The notes under the pieces were generated by a model. The model made no database searches. It saw only the letters and a program-made list of their open reading frames with translations, and was not told where the DNA came from. From PALSA-505 sp035308365 (lineage in GTDB: Bacteria; Actinomycetota; Actinomycetes; Streptosporangiales; Streptosporangiaceae): a stretch of DNA of 64,000 nt. Location: positions 1-64,000 of the forward strand of contig DATGGU010000097.1 of NCBI GenBank assembly GCA_035308365.1, given 5' to 3'. Below are positions 1 through 13,259 of the stretch, piece by piece. Made by a program: the position numbers and the translations under genes. How positions within the stretch are numbered: position 1 is the first letter of the stretch; each line of letters starts with the position of its first letter.

Positions 1-379
1 TGATCTCGCTGGCTTCGGCCCGGGCGTGCTCGCGGGCGGCCTTGGCTTCCTCGCGGCGGCTGTCGACCTGGCCGGTGAGCGCCTCCAGACGGGCCCGCAG
101 GCCGTCCAGATCGCCGACGGCCCTGGCCTCCTTGACGCTCAGCAGCAGCCGCTCGATGGTCGACTGCGCCTGGGCCGGTGACAGATCCGTGGTCACGAAC
201 CGCTGCTCGAGCAGCGCGACCTCGGTCTCCAGCGCGGCAAACTTGCGCTTGAAGAAGTCGAGCGCCTCTTCCGGGCTGCCCGCCTGCCACGAGCCGACCT
301 CCCGCTCGCCCTCGGCGGTCCGGACAAACACCGTCCCGCTCTCGTCAACCCGGCCCCACGGATCGTTGGCGGTGCTCAC
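1..379 (-). CDS. DUF349 domain-containing protein (partial, C-terminus outside window)
   Basis: Only the first 126 codons are present; the gene runs off the left edge. The GTG start at 379 opens a protein beginning MSTANDPWGRVDESGTVFVR, which matches the N-terminus of actinobacterial DUF349 proteins. The visible part is rich in Glu, Ala and Arg and ends in a probable coiled coil (about residues 85-126), as in this family. DUF349 proteins have no firmly established biochemical role. It is followed on the same strand by nothing in the window; the cyclophilin gene lies just upstream of it (57 bp), also on the minus strand, so the two may be cotranscribed. The start was chosen from similarity to family members. 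Confidence 0.75.
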   Translation of the reverse strand, partial: MSTANDPWGRVDESGTVFVRTAEGEREVGSWQAGSPEEALDFFKRKFAALETEVALLEQRFVTTDLSPAQAQSTIERLLLSVKEARAVGDLDGLRARLEALTGQVDSRREEAKAAREHARAEASEI

Positions 380-436
380 CCGCGACCTCCTGCCCGCTGG
401 CTATGCGGTTGGCCGACTACCCGGCCCGCTCCCGGC

Positions 437-1297
437 TCAGTAACTACCTATTTTGACGCTTTCGATCGTGACCTTCTCGTTCGGCTGGCCACCGCCCGCT
501 GGGTTGCTGTTGTTGTTGCCAGCCTTGGCTACATTCCTGACGATATCCAGACCTTTGACCACGACGCCAAACGGTGTATAGCTCGGTGAAAGGCCGCCGC
601 CGGCGTAGCAGATGAAGAACTGGCTGCCGTTGGTGTCCGTTCCGCCCGAATTCGCCATGGCCACGGTGCCCGCTGGGTAGGTGGCTCCGGTCGTGTTCTC
701 GTTGGCGAACTTGTACCCCGGGCCCCCGCTGCCGGTGCCGGTCGGGTCACCGCACTGCAGCACGTAGATGCCGCTGTCGGTGATGCGCGGGCACGGCGTG
801 TTGTTGTAGAACGCCTTGTCCGCCAGGTACACGAACGAGTTGACCGTGCACGGCGCCCGGTTGTTCAGCAGGTCGATGACGATCGTGCCCAGGTTGGTCA
901 CGATGGTCGCCTGGCTCTTGCCCGAGGAATCCGGCTTGGACGGCGGCATTCCGACCTTGCGGGCGGCCGTCCCGTTCGGCGTGTAGGTGCAGTGCGACGC
1001 GGGAGCCACCGAGGGTGCGCCGGTGGGCACGGTGGCCGCCGGGGTGGCCGGCGGCAGGCTCGGCGGGGCCGTGGTCGAAGGGCTGGGCGTGGGCGTGGTC
1101 CTGGCCGACGCGGACGCGGCCGGCTTGGAAGCCCCGAACAGGAAGTAGGACCCGACGGCGATGGCGATGACCGCAGCGACCGATCCGCCGATGGCGGTCC
1201 GCTGCCGGATCTTGTGCGCCCGCTCGATCCGCCGTGCCTGCTGGCGCTCGTAGCGCTCACGCGCCAGCTTGCGCTGACGCTCCTTCTTGCCCGTCAC
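437..1297 (-). CDS. membrane-anchored cyclophilin-type peptidyl-prolyl cis-trans isomerase
   Basis: Catalyses prolyl cis-trans isomerisation on extracytoplasmic proteins. A basic N-terminus precedes one hydrophobic segment (about residues 33-54), then a Ser/Thr/Pro/Ala-rich linker and a cyclophilin domain from about residue 125 (ATIVTNLGTIVIDL, then TNGSQFFICYAG near the active site). This is the usual layout in actinobacteria. I prefer the GTG at 1297 over the ATG at 1330 because AGGAAGG sits about 8 nt upstream and relatives begin at this point. Divergent from the metallo-beta-lactamase gene, with which it shares a 207-bp intergenic region; no promoter there is clear enough to call. Confidence 0.85.
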   Translation of the reverse strand: MTGKKERQRKLARERYERQQARRIERAHKIRQRTAIGGSVAAVIAIAVGSYFLFGASKPAASASARTTPTPSPSTTAPPSLPPATPAATVPTGAPSVAPASHCTYTPNGTAARKVGMPPSKPDSSGKSQATIVTNLGTIVIDLLNNRAPCTVNSFVYLADKAFYNNTPCPRITDSGIYVLQCGDPTGTGSGGPGYKFANENTTGATYPAGTVAMANSGGTDTNGSQFFICYAGGGLSPSYTPFGVVVKGLDIVRNVAKAGNNNSNPAGGGQPNEKVTIESVKIGSY

Positions 1298-1504
1298 CAG
1301 TGCTGCCTTCCTGAGTCGGTGCCCGGTCATTACCAGAAATCTGTGAGACCGAGCGAATGGTACCTGGGCCGGGACGGAATCGGCGGTTTCGTTATCGGTT
1401 CGGTAACCTGGCAGCGGTGCGCGTGGGCACCCGCCCGTATTGTGCCGCGCGCGGTGCGCATGCCCGGGCAGACCCCGCCGGGCGCCCTATCAGAGAGGAC
1501 GACC

Positions 1505-2212
1505 GTGCTCGTCGCCGGGTTCCCCGCTGGATCGTTCGGGACGAACTGTTTTATCGCCGCCCCGGCGCCGGGCGAGGAATGCGTCATCATCGACCCGGGC
1601 CAGGACGCCACCGGCGGGGTCGAGGAAATCCTCCGGCAGCACCGGCTCCGCCCGGTCGCCGTGCTCCTGACCCACGGGCACATCGACCACATCTGGTCGG
1701 TGGTGCCGGTCTGCGGCGCGAAGAACATCCCGGCTTACATCCACCCGGACGACCGGGAGATGCTCAGCGACCCGCTGCGGGGCTTCCCCGCCGGGGTGGG
1801 CGAGCAGTTGTTCGGCGGGATCACGTTCACCGAGCCGGACGACGTCGCCGAGCTCACCGACGGCGCCAGGCTGAACCTGGCCGGCCTGGAGTTCACCGTG
1901 GACCATGCGCCCGGCCACACCCCGGGCTCGGTCACGTTCCGGCTGCCCGCCAGGCAGGGCGAGCCCGCCGCGGCCACGATCGGCGGCGCCGGCCAGCCCG
2001 TCCTGTTCTCTGGCGACCTGCTGTTCGCCGGGTCGATCGGCCGCACCGACCTGCCCGGCGGGGACTACCCGGCGATCCTGGCCAGCCTGGCCCGGGTGTG
2101 CCTGCCGCTGCCGGACGAGACCATCGTGCTGTCCGGGCACGGCCCGGCGACTACGATCGGCGCCGAGCGCACGTCCAACCCGTTCCTCGTCCCGCTGACC
2201 GAGCGAGCTTGA
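1505..2212 (+). CDS. metallo-beta-lactamase-fold hydrolase (glyoxalase II-like)
   Basis: Short MBL-fold hydrolase of about 235 residues. The zinc motif THGHIDH lies near residues 58-64, with further ligands in the GHTPGS segment, the SGDLLFAGSIGRTD segment and the terminal SGHGP. This ligand set is typical of glyoxalase II-like hydrolases acting on thioesters such as S-lactoyl or mycothiol conjugates, but the substrate cannot be set from sequence. The GTG start follows an AGAGG-type ribosome site and gives the expected LVAGFPAGSFGTN N-terminus. In actinobacteria it commonly sits next to the cyclophilin gene and upstream of a class II tRNA synthetase, as here (aspS starts 69 bp downstream). 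Confidence 0.85.
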   Translation: MLVAGFPAGSFGTNCFIAAPAPGEECVIIDPGQDATGGVEEILRQHRLRPVAVLLTHGHIDHIWSVVPVCGAKNIPAYIHPDDREMLSDPLRGFPAGVGEQLFGGITFTEPDDVAELTDGARLNLAGLEFTVDHAPGHTPGSVTFRLPARQGEPAAATIGGAGQPVLFSGDLLFAGSIGRTDLPGGDYPAILASLARVCLPLPDETIVLSGHGPATTIGAERTSNPFLVPLTERA

Positions 2213-2281
2213 CTGCCCGCGTGGGCGAGCCGGACGGGACGACGGTCAGCTACCGAAACCTTAGGAAGGGCTGAGATCTGG

Positions 2282-4021
<1,740 letters not shown>

Positions 4022-4083
4022 GCCGGCTGGGGCGGACAGAAAACCTGTGGCGCCGGGCCGGGCTGGCGGGCTTTCCTTGGGGA

Positions 4084-5121
4084 ATGCGTTTTGAGCAGTT
4101 CGATGTGACGGACCAGGCGAACATCCGGGTCTGGCACGAAATGTATCTGACGGCAAAGGCCGTGGATGAGCCGCTGGGGCCGCCGGCGTCGCTGCGGGCG
4201 TTCATCGGGTGGTTCACCGAAGGTGGGGAGTACGTCCAGCGGGAGGGCTGGTTCGCCCCGGGGGAGCAGGGCGGCTGGGACGGGGCGTATGTGCTGGAGT
4301 TGCCGGCCAAGGACAACACGCACCGGGCGAAGATGGACCTGCTGGTGGGACTGGAGCGGCGGCGCCGTGGGACTGGAACGGCGCTGGCCCGTCACGCCAT
4401 CGAGCGGGCCCAGGCCCATGGGCGGACGCTGCTGCGCAGCGGGGCGATGGAGGGCTCACCGGGGGTGGCGTTCGCGGCCGCGATGGGGGCGCGGCACGAC
4501 GGGACCAACGTGCGTCGGGTACAGGATCTGGACGATGTGCCGGACGGGCGGCTGGCGGAGCTCCGGGCCGGGGCCGAGGCTGCCGCGGGGGGATACTCGC
4601 TGGTGTCCTGGACGGGTGCGACCCCGGACGAGCACGTCGACCAGGTGGCCGTGGTGAGCATGGCGCTGGAGGATGCGCCGCATACGACGGGGCACGAGCC
4701 GGTGCACATCGACGCGGCGCGGGTCCGCTTGGAGGATGAGCGGATCGCCGTTCAGGGACTGCGGTACTACTCGGTGGCGGCCCGGTGCGACGAAACCGGC
4801 GACCTGGCCGGGATCACGCAGGTGGGGGTGGACCCGGAGCAGCCTGACTGGGGATACCAGGAGCTGACGGCGGTGACCCGGCCGCACCGGGGACACCGGC
4901 TCGGCCTGCTGATGAAGGTCGCCATGCTGGAGTGGCTCGCCGGGGCCGAGCCGGCGGTGCGGCACATCATTACCGATAACGCCTTTGCCAACCGGCACAT
5001 GATCTCAATCAATGAAGAACTCGGGTATCACGTGCTGGACCAGTGGCAGATCTGGCAGCTGGGCACCGGGGAGCAGGGGAGCGTGGCTGTCCCGGCCAGC
5101 TCGGCGGCCACGCTGCCCTGA
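4084..5121 (+). CDS. GNAT-family N-acetyltransferase (tandem GNAT fold)
   Basis: 345-residue protein with two GNAT-like halves. The acetyl-CoA loop of the first half is around residue 91 (GLERRRRGTGTALARHAIE); the second half has RPHRGHRLGLLMKVAML around residue 268. The tail NEELGYHVLDQWQIWQL is typical of GNAT C-termini. Such tandem proteins are common near aspS and rarA in actinomycetes, but the acceptor substrate is unknown. Starts at ATG 4084, 62 bp after aspS, and ends 29 bp before rarA. Confidence 0.85.
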   Translation: MRFEQFDVTDQANIRVWHEMYLTAKAVDEPLGPPASLRAFIGWFTEGGEYVQREGWFAPGEQGGWDGAYVLELPAKDNTHRAKMDLLVGLERRRRGTGTALARHAIERAQAHGRTLLRSGAMEGSPGVAFAAAMGARHDGTNVRRVQDLDDVPDGRLAELRAGAEAAAGGYSLVSWTGATPDEHVDQVAVVSMALEDAPHTTGHEPVHIDAARVRLEDERIAVQGLRYYSVAARCDETGDLAGITQVGVDPEQPDWGYQELTAVTRPHRGHRLGLLMKVAMLEWLAGAEPAVRHIITDNAFANRHMISINEELGYHVLDQWQIWQLGTGEQGSVAVPASSAATLP

Positions 5122-5150
5122 CCTGGGCGGTGTGCGGGTAATGTCAGGGC

Positions 5151-6554
5151 GTGGCACGGGCGCAGGATGGGCAGTCGAGCAGCTTGTTCGATGCTGCCGG
5201 GGAGGAGGCTGCGCTGGCCGCGGCGCCGTTGGCCGTGCGGATGCGGCCACGGAGCATTGACGAGGTTGCCGGGCAGCGGCACCTGACCGGCGAGGGGACG
5301 CCGCTGCGGAAGCTGGCCGACAACGACGCGCCGATGTCGCTGGTGCTGTGGGGGCCACCCGGGACCGGGAAGACGACGCTCGCGCATGTGGTGAGCCTGA
5401 CGGCCAAGCGGGAGTTCGTTGAGCTGTCGGCGGTGATGGCCGGGGTCAAGGACGTCAGGGCGGCGATCGACGCGGCGCGGCGCAGGCTGGGGCTGACCGG
5501 GAAGCAGACGCTGCTGTTCATCGATGAGGTGCACCGGTTCAACAAGGCGCAGCAGGATGCGCTGCTGCCAGCGGTGGAGAACCGGTGGGTCTCGTTCATC
5601 GGGGCGACCACGGAGAACCCGTTCTTCTCGGTGGTCGGGCCGCTGATGTCCCGGTCACTGCTGCTGACGCTGGAGCCGCTGACCGAGGCGGACATGGTGG
5701 CGGTGATCGACCGGGCGCTGTCCGACGAGCGAGGGCTGGGCGGGACGGTGACGCTGCAGCCGGACGCGCGCGAGCACCTGGTGCGGCTGGCCGGCGGGGA
5801 CGCGCGGCGGGCGCTGACCTACCTGGAGGCGGCGGCGCTCGGACTGCCCAGCGGCGGGTCCATCGATGTGCAGACGCTGGAGCGGGCGGTGGACCGGGCG
5901 GCGGTGCGGTACGACCGGGACGGCGACCAGCACTACGACGTGATCAGCGCGTTCATCAAGAGCATCCGGGGCAGCGACGCCGACGCCGCGCTGCACTACC
6001 TGGCCAGGATGATCGAGGCGGGCGAGGACCCGAGGTTCATCGCCCGGCGGCTGATCGTGCACGCGAGCGAGGACATCGGGCTGGCCGACCCGACCGCGCT
6101 GCAGGCCGCTGTCGCGGCGGCGCACGCGGTCGAGTTCGTCGGGCTGCCCGAGGCCCGGATCAACCTGGCCCAGGCCGTCATCCATCTGTCCCTCGCGCCG
6201 AAGTCCAACGCGGTGATCAAGGCGATCGGGGCGGCCGAGGGCGACGTCAAGGCGGGGCTGGGCGGGGCGGTGCCGGCGCACCTGCGGGACGCTCACTATG
6301 CGGGCGCGCAGCGGATCGGGCACGGGCATGGCTATGAGTACCCGCACGACTTCGAGGGCGGCATCGTGCGGCAGGCGTACGCGCCCGAGGCCGTGGCCGG
6401 GCGCCGCTACTACGAGCCGTCCCAGCATGGTGCCGAGGCCCGGTACGCCGAGCGCTCGCAGCGGATCCGGGCTGCTCTGGGTAAGGCCTCCGATTCCGGG
6501 CAGACCGGGCAGGCGCCGGGGGATGAGCCCGAAGCGGGCAGGATCCCGCCGTAG
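5151..6554 (+). CDS. rarA: replication-associated recombination protein A (AAA+ ATPase)
   Basis: RarA/MgsA clamp-loader-like AAA+ ATPase acting at stalled replication forks. Walker A GPPGTGKTT is at about residues 67-75 and Walker B LLFIDEVHRF at about 121-130, followed by the arginine-finger and sensor segments (GATTENPFFSV) and the C-terminal MgsA tetramerisation region, which includes FIARRLIVHASEDIGLADP and YEYPHDFEGG. 467 residues, near the expected length, with a short disordered tail. GTG start. Confidence 0.95.
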   Translation: MARAQDGQSSSLFDAAGEEAALAAAPLAVRMRPRSIDEVAGQRHLTGEGTPLRKLADNDAPMSLVLWGPPGTGKTTLAHVVSLTAKREFVELSAVMAGVKDVRAAIDAARRRLGLTGKQTLLFIDEVHRFNKAQQDALLPAVENRWVSFIGATTENPFFSVVGPLMSRSLLLTLEPLTEADMVAVIDRALSDERGLGGTVTLQPDAREHLVRLAGGDARRALTYLEAAALGLPSGGSIDVQTLERAVDRAAVRYDRDGDQHYDVISAFIKSIRGSDADAALHYLARMIEAGEDPRFIARRLIVHASEDIGLADPTALQAAVAAAHAVEFVGLPEARINLAQAVIHLSLAPKSNAVIKAIGAAEGDVKAGLGGAVPAHLRDAHYAGAQRIGHGHGYEYPHDFEGGIVRQAYAPEAVAGRRYYEPSQHGAEARYAERSQRIRAALGKASDSGQTGQAPGDEPEAGRIPP

Positions 6555-6660
6555 GGCGTGGTTCCGGCAAATTAGGCATCGTCCTGACCTGGTCATTCCC
6601 GACCCGGCGGTGACCCGGCCATATACACGGTAAGGTCGGGCGGGTGAAGGAGCAGGTGCG

Positions 6661-7179
6661 ATGAACGCCGGGCAGGTAGCCGCGCTGATAGCCGCGGTCG
6701 CGTTCGCCGTGGGCGTGGGCGCCGCGATCTACGCCCTGCTCAAGCTGGCCAGGCTGGCCACCGAGGCGACCCGGTACCTCACCGGGATGCAGCAGCGCAC
6801 CGGCGAGCTCATCGAGCAGGCGCACGCGGCCATCGACCGGGCCAACGAGCAGCTCACCAAGACCGAGGCCATCACCGCGAACGTCAACGAGGTGACCGCC
6901 AACGTCGCCGAGCTGACCGAGCACATGTCCGCGCTGGCCAGCCTCGGCCGGGCACTGGCCACCGGCCCGGTGGGCAAGGCCGCCGCGTTCGCCTACGGCG
7001 TGCGCCGGGCGGTCAGCCTGCGCCGGGACGGCGGTAACCGGGGGGCCGTGACCGCCACACCCGCTCCGCGCTCCGCTCTGGCGCCTGCCATGGGGCGGCT
7101 CTCCGGCGAACGAAGCACGGCCAGGCGGGGAATCGAGACGGGATCGGCCACCCGGGCGATCGGCAGGCCGCCGCGATGA
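6661..7179 (+). CDS. DUF948 domain-containing membrane protein
   Basis: 172 residues with one N-terminal transmembrane segment (about 5-27, VAALIAAVAFAVGVGAAIYALL) followed by a long helical region with methyl-accepting-protein-like heptads (about 40-105), characteristic of DUF948. Function unknown; the family is routinely found directly upstream of alaS in actinobacteria. The C-terminus is Arg/Ala/Thr-rich and probably disordered. Overlaps the next gene by ATGA, so the two are translationally coupled. Confidence 0.85.
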   Translation: MNAGQVAALIAAVAFAVGVGAAIYALLKLARLATEATRYLTGMQQRTGELIEQAHAAIDRANEQLTKTEAITANVNEVTANVAELTEHMSALASLGRALATGPVGKAAAFAYGVRRAVSLRRDGGNRGAVTATPAPRSALAPAMGRLSGERSTARRGIETGSATRAIGRPPR

Positions 7180-7475
7180 CCCACAGGCTTTTCTGGCTGA
7201 CCGTCGGCGCCGGGCTCGGCATCTCCGGGTACCGCCGGGCGAACCGCTTGGTCAGGGGGTTCACCCGCCAGGTGGCGCCGCGCCCGCGGCTCCAGATCAC
7301 CGGGCTGGCCGAGTTCGCCCGCGACGTCAGGGACGGCATGGACCTGTACCAGGAGCAGCAGCGGCTCAATATCGAGCGGCGCCGGGCTTGCGGAGGTCAT
7401 ACCCTCGATGTCCACCGGGGGAGTGACGCCGAGGGCGGCCGCGACGGTTCGCGGGCGCCTCGCGCGCACGGCTAG
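7176..7475 (+). CDS. DUF6167-like small protein
   Basis: 99-residue protein starting MTHRLFWLTVGAGLGISGYR: a short hydrophobic N-terminus then a basic region and FARDVRDGMDLYQEQQ. This matches the small conserved actinobacterial proteins between the DUF948 gene and alaS. ATGA overlap with the preceding gene. No known activity. The last 25 residues are low-complexity and may not be conserved. Confidence 0.75.
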   Translation: MTHRLFWLTVGAGLGISGYRRANRLVRGFTRQVAPRPRLQITGLAEFARDVRDGMDLYQEQQRLNIERRRACGGHTLDVHRGSDAEGGRDGSRAPRAHG

Positions 7476-7512
7476 CACCCACACCGAACCACGACGAGAA
7501 GGACGGCCGCTA

Positions 7513-10228
<2,716 letters not shown>

Positions 10229-10242
<14 letters not shown>

Positions 10243-10777
10243 TGCCGTGTCGTTGCCTACCAGTTGCGTGGCGGAACCCTTCACGCCGGACCTCGTGCGG
10301 GTGCCGGTGAGGAGGGGCGTGCGGCTGGCCATCGATGTCGGTTCGGCCCGCATCGGGGTGGCCCGCTGCGACCCCGGCGGCACCCTGGCCAGCCCGCTGA
10401 CCACGGTGACCCGTGGCAAGGGCGACCTGGCCAGGCTGGCCGAACTGGCCGGGGAAACCGGCGCCGTCGAGGTCATCGTCGGGCTGCCCACCACCCTGTC
10501 CGGCCAGGACGGCAAGGCGGCGGCGGACGCCCGCGGGTTCGCCCGCAAGCTGGCCGCGCGGGTCGCTCCGGTCCCGGTGCGGCTGGTGGACGAGCGGTTC
10601 ACCACGGTGACCGCGCACGACGCGCTGCGCGCCGCCGGGCGCGACTCCCGGGCCAGGCGCGGCGTGGTGGACCAGGCGGCCGCGGCGGTGCTGCTGCAGG
10701 CGGCCCTGGACGCGGAGCGCTCAACCGGCCACCCAGCCGGCGAGCCCGTATCATCGGCGGCCGGAGCCCGGAAATGA
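10229..10777 (+). CDS. ruvX: Holliday junction resolvase-like RuvX (YqgF)
   Basis: RNase H-fold nuclease family linked to pre-16S rRNA processing and Holliday junction resolution. The core starts with RLAIDVGSARIGVARCDP (about residue 31), continues with VEVIVGLPTTLSGQDG and VRLVDERFTTVTAHDALR, and ends with the conserved Asp in GVVDQAAAAVLLQ. The start is uncertain: GTG 10229 overlaps alaS and GTG 10247 is also in frame. ATGA overlap with mltG. Sits in the standard alaS-ruvX-mltG-aroE order. Confidence 0.92.
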
Positions 10778-13257
10778 GCGACCGCAGGCGCCGGGGCGAG
10801 GACGAGTTCGCCGACGAGAGCCCCTGGCCGGACGATAACCCCAACGACTATCGCTGGGCACAGGACCTCGCCAGGGAAGCGAGGGAAGAAGCCAGGGAAG
10901 AAGCCAGGCAAGAGGAGCGGCGCGGCAGGCATTCGGCCGTCCACCGGGCCCAAGGCGACCCCTATCAGCAGCCACCCGGCTCGCAGTCGCCACAGGTACC
11001 ACGCCCGCCCGCCCCCCGGGCACCCGTTGACCCGCGCACCGGGCACCCGTCCGGCCCGATGCCCACGGTGCCTGCCGAGACCTACAGCCGTGGTGCCCGG
11101 CGCGGCGGGGCGCCGGCCGATCCGCGTACCGGGCACCCGTCCGGCCCGATGCCCACGGTTCCGGCCGGGAGTTATGACCGCGGTGGGGTACCGGCCGATC
11201 CGCGTACCGGGCACGCGCCGGGCCCGGTGCCGACGGTGCCGTCTGAAACGTACGACCGCGATGCGCGGCGCGCGGGGCCGCCGCCGGCCGGCCGGTCACC
11301 GCGCGATCCGCTGTGGCGCGGCCAGTCCGGGCAGGACGGCGGCTATCCGCCGGAACGCGCTGGAAGTGGCCGGTCCCAGGGAAGGCAGGGCAGCCCACCG
11401 GCCGGTGATGATTACGGCGGGGGCCAGTCCGCTGCGGGCGGCGGGCGCGGCCGGCCCGGAGCCGGGTATGCCGGGCCGGGTGACCCGTACGCCGGCTCCC
11501 CGGATCCCTACGATTCGCCCCCGGGCCGGCGCTCGCGCCAGGATGCCCCCCGCGGCCGGCGAGGCGGCGATCCGCTGGGCCAGGCCCCTGGCGGCCCCGG
11601 TGGATACCCCGACCCTCCTGGCGGCCGCGGCCGTCCGGACCGGTATCCGGATGCCACGGCCGGCCGGGTGGACGCTCCGGACAGTCAGCAACCCGCCGGT
11701 CCCCGCGATCAGCGCCGTCGCCGCGGTGCGCGTGGCAGGCCGGCTGGTCAGCCCGGGGACGGCTGGGAGCGCGACAGCGAGGGCCGGTACGTATGGGCAC
11801 CGGATCAGCCGGCCGGTCAGCGCCGCGGTGGCCGTGATGACTATGCCGGGCCGGCCGGCGGCCGGGGCGGGCCATCAGATCCGGGGCGGGTGGCCGGGGG
11901 TGGCTACGATGACCCGGCCGGGCAGTACGGTGGCAGGTCAGCCCGGCCGGGCCCGGGGCGCATGGCCGGGGCCGGGGGTGGCTACGATGACCCGGCCGGG
12001 CAGTACGGCGGCAGGTCAGCCCGGCCGGCGCCAGGTCCCGGGGGTGGCTACGACGACCCGGCCGCCGGGTACCACGACGACGCGGCCGGTGGCAGCGGGT
12101 TCTTCGATGGGCTGCGGGAAGACGGGCCGGCCGGTCCGGGCCGCGGCAGGGGCCGCCGGGGTGGCGGCGATGGCGGCTGGGACGACGGGCGCGGGCGCCC
12201 GAAGAAGCGCCGTGGTGGACGGGTGGGCGGACTGGCCGCGATCGTCATTCTGCTGATCATCGGGACCCCGCTGATCGTTGGCGGGTACTTCCTCTACCAC
12301 GCATACGAGGCGCACTACAACCCGCCGAACTACAGCGGCAACGGCACCGGTGAGATCGTCTTCCAGGTCGTGCCGGGCGACACCGCGTTTTCGGTGGCGA
12401 ACCGGCTGGTCACCGACGGGGTCGTCGCCAGCGCCAGGGCGCTGGAACTGGCCGCCGAGAAGGCCAACAACGGCGGCGGGCTCCAGCCTGGCTTCTACCG
12501 GCTGCACAAGCACATGAGCGCCGCCGCGGCCTGGGCCTTGCTGGTCAATCCCAAGGCACGCGTGCAGCTCACGGTCACGATCCCGGAGGGCTTGCGGGTC
12601 TCCCAGATCCTGGCCTTGCTCGGCAAGAACTCGGGCATCCCGCTCAGCGCCTACGAGTCGGCCGTCAAGAACACCTCCGCCCTCGGGCTGCCCTCCTACG
12701 CGAACAACAACCCGGAGGGGTATCTGTACCCGGCGACCTATCAGATCCAGCCGAACGCCACCGCGGTCAGCGTGCTGAAGCAGATGGTGGCCGCGTTCAA
12801 CCAGGAAGCGGTCGGGGCCAGCCTGACGCAGGCGGCGAGGGCCGTCCACCTCACCCCGGCTCAGGTCATCGTCGTGGCCAGCCTGGCCCAGGCCGAGGCC
12901 GGCAAGAACTCCGACATGCCCAAGATCGCCCGGGTGGTCTACAACCGGCTGCAGCAGGGGATGCCGCTCGACTTCGACAGCACGGTGCTGTTCGCGCTGA
13001 ACACCTACGGGATCCTCGCCTCGAACCAGCAGTTGCAGGTGAACTCGCCCTACAACACCTACACGCACAAGGGCCTGCCACCCGGGCCGATCGACTCCCC
13101 GGGCAACACGGCGATCCAGGCGGCGCTGCACCCGGCCAGTGGAAACTGGCTGTACTTCGTGGATGTGAACCCGAAGATCAAGGACACCGTCTTCACCAGC
13201 AGTGAGACCCAGTTCGAGCAGCTCAAGGCAGAGCTGGAACATAACCTGGGCCATTAA
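10774..13257 (+). CDS. mltG: endolytic murein transglycosylase MltG with long disordered N-terminus
   Basis: Membrane-bound lytic transglycosylase that cleaves nascent peptidoglycan and helps end glycan strands. An unusual 480-residue cytoplasmic region rich in Gly, Pro, Asp and Arg comes first, then one transmembrane helix (about 484-510), a LysM-like subdomain and the YceG catalytic domain, with the likely catalytic Glu near residue 708 in VASLAQAEAG followed by KIARVVYNRL. The disordered part contains three copies of a roughly 29-residue unit (DPRTGHPSGPMPTVP) and three copies of GGYDDPAGQYGGRSARP. Long acidic/basic N-termini are common in actinobacterial MltG, but repeats this regular are notable. 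Starts at ATG 10774, overlapping ruvX by ATGA. Confidence 0.93.
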   Translation: MSDRRRRGEDEFADESPWPDDNPNDYRWAQDLAREAREEAREEARQEERRGRHSAVHRAQGDPYQQPPGSQSPQVPRPPAPRAPVDPRTGHPSGPMPTVPAETYSRGARRGGAPADPRTGHPSGPMPTVPAGSYDRGGVPADPRTGHAPGPVPTVPSETYDRDARRAGPPPAGRSPRDPLWRGQSGQDGGYPPERAGSGRSQGRQGSPPAGDDYGGGQSAAGGGRGRPGAGYAGPGDPYAGSPDPYDSPPGRRSRQDAPRGRRGGDPLGQAPGGPGGYPDPPGGRGRPDRYPDATAGRVDAPDSQQPAGPRDQRRRRGARGRPAGQPGDGWERDSEGRYVWAPDQPAGQRRGGRDDYAGPAGGRGGPSDPGRVAGGGYDDPAGQYGGRSARPGPGRMAGAGGGYDDPAGQYGGRSARPAPGPGGGYDDPAAGYHDDAAGGSGFFDGLREDGPAGPGRGRGRRGGGDGGWDDGRGRPKKRRGGRVGGLAAIVILLIIGTPLIVGGYFLYHAYEAHYNPPNYSGNGTGEIVFQVVPGDTAFSVANRLVTDGVVASARALELAAEKANNGGGLQPGFYRLHKHMSAAAAWALLVNPKARVQLTVTIPEGLRVSQILALLGKNSGIPLSAYESAVKNTSALGLPSYANNNPEGYLYPATYQIQPNATAVSVLKQMVAAFNQEAVGASLTQAARAVHLTPAQVIVVASLAQAEAGKNSDMPKIARVVYNRLQQGMPLDFDSTVLFALNTYGILASNQQLQVNSPYNTYTHKGLPPGPIDSPGNTAIQAALHPASGNWLYFVDVNPKIKDTVFTSSETQFEQLKAELEHNLGH
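10993..12075 (+). repeat. in-frame repeats in the MltG cytoplasmic region
   Basis: Two repeat families are visible. Around 11029-11250 a unit of about 29 codons encoding DPRTGHPSGPMPTVP with a variable tail occurs three times. Around 11900-12060 a unit of about 20 codons encoding GGYDDPAGQYGGRSARP occurs three times, the last diverged. They keep the reading frame and have no predicted fold. Confidence 0.85.
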
Positions 13258-13259
13258 TC

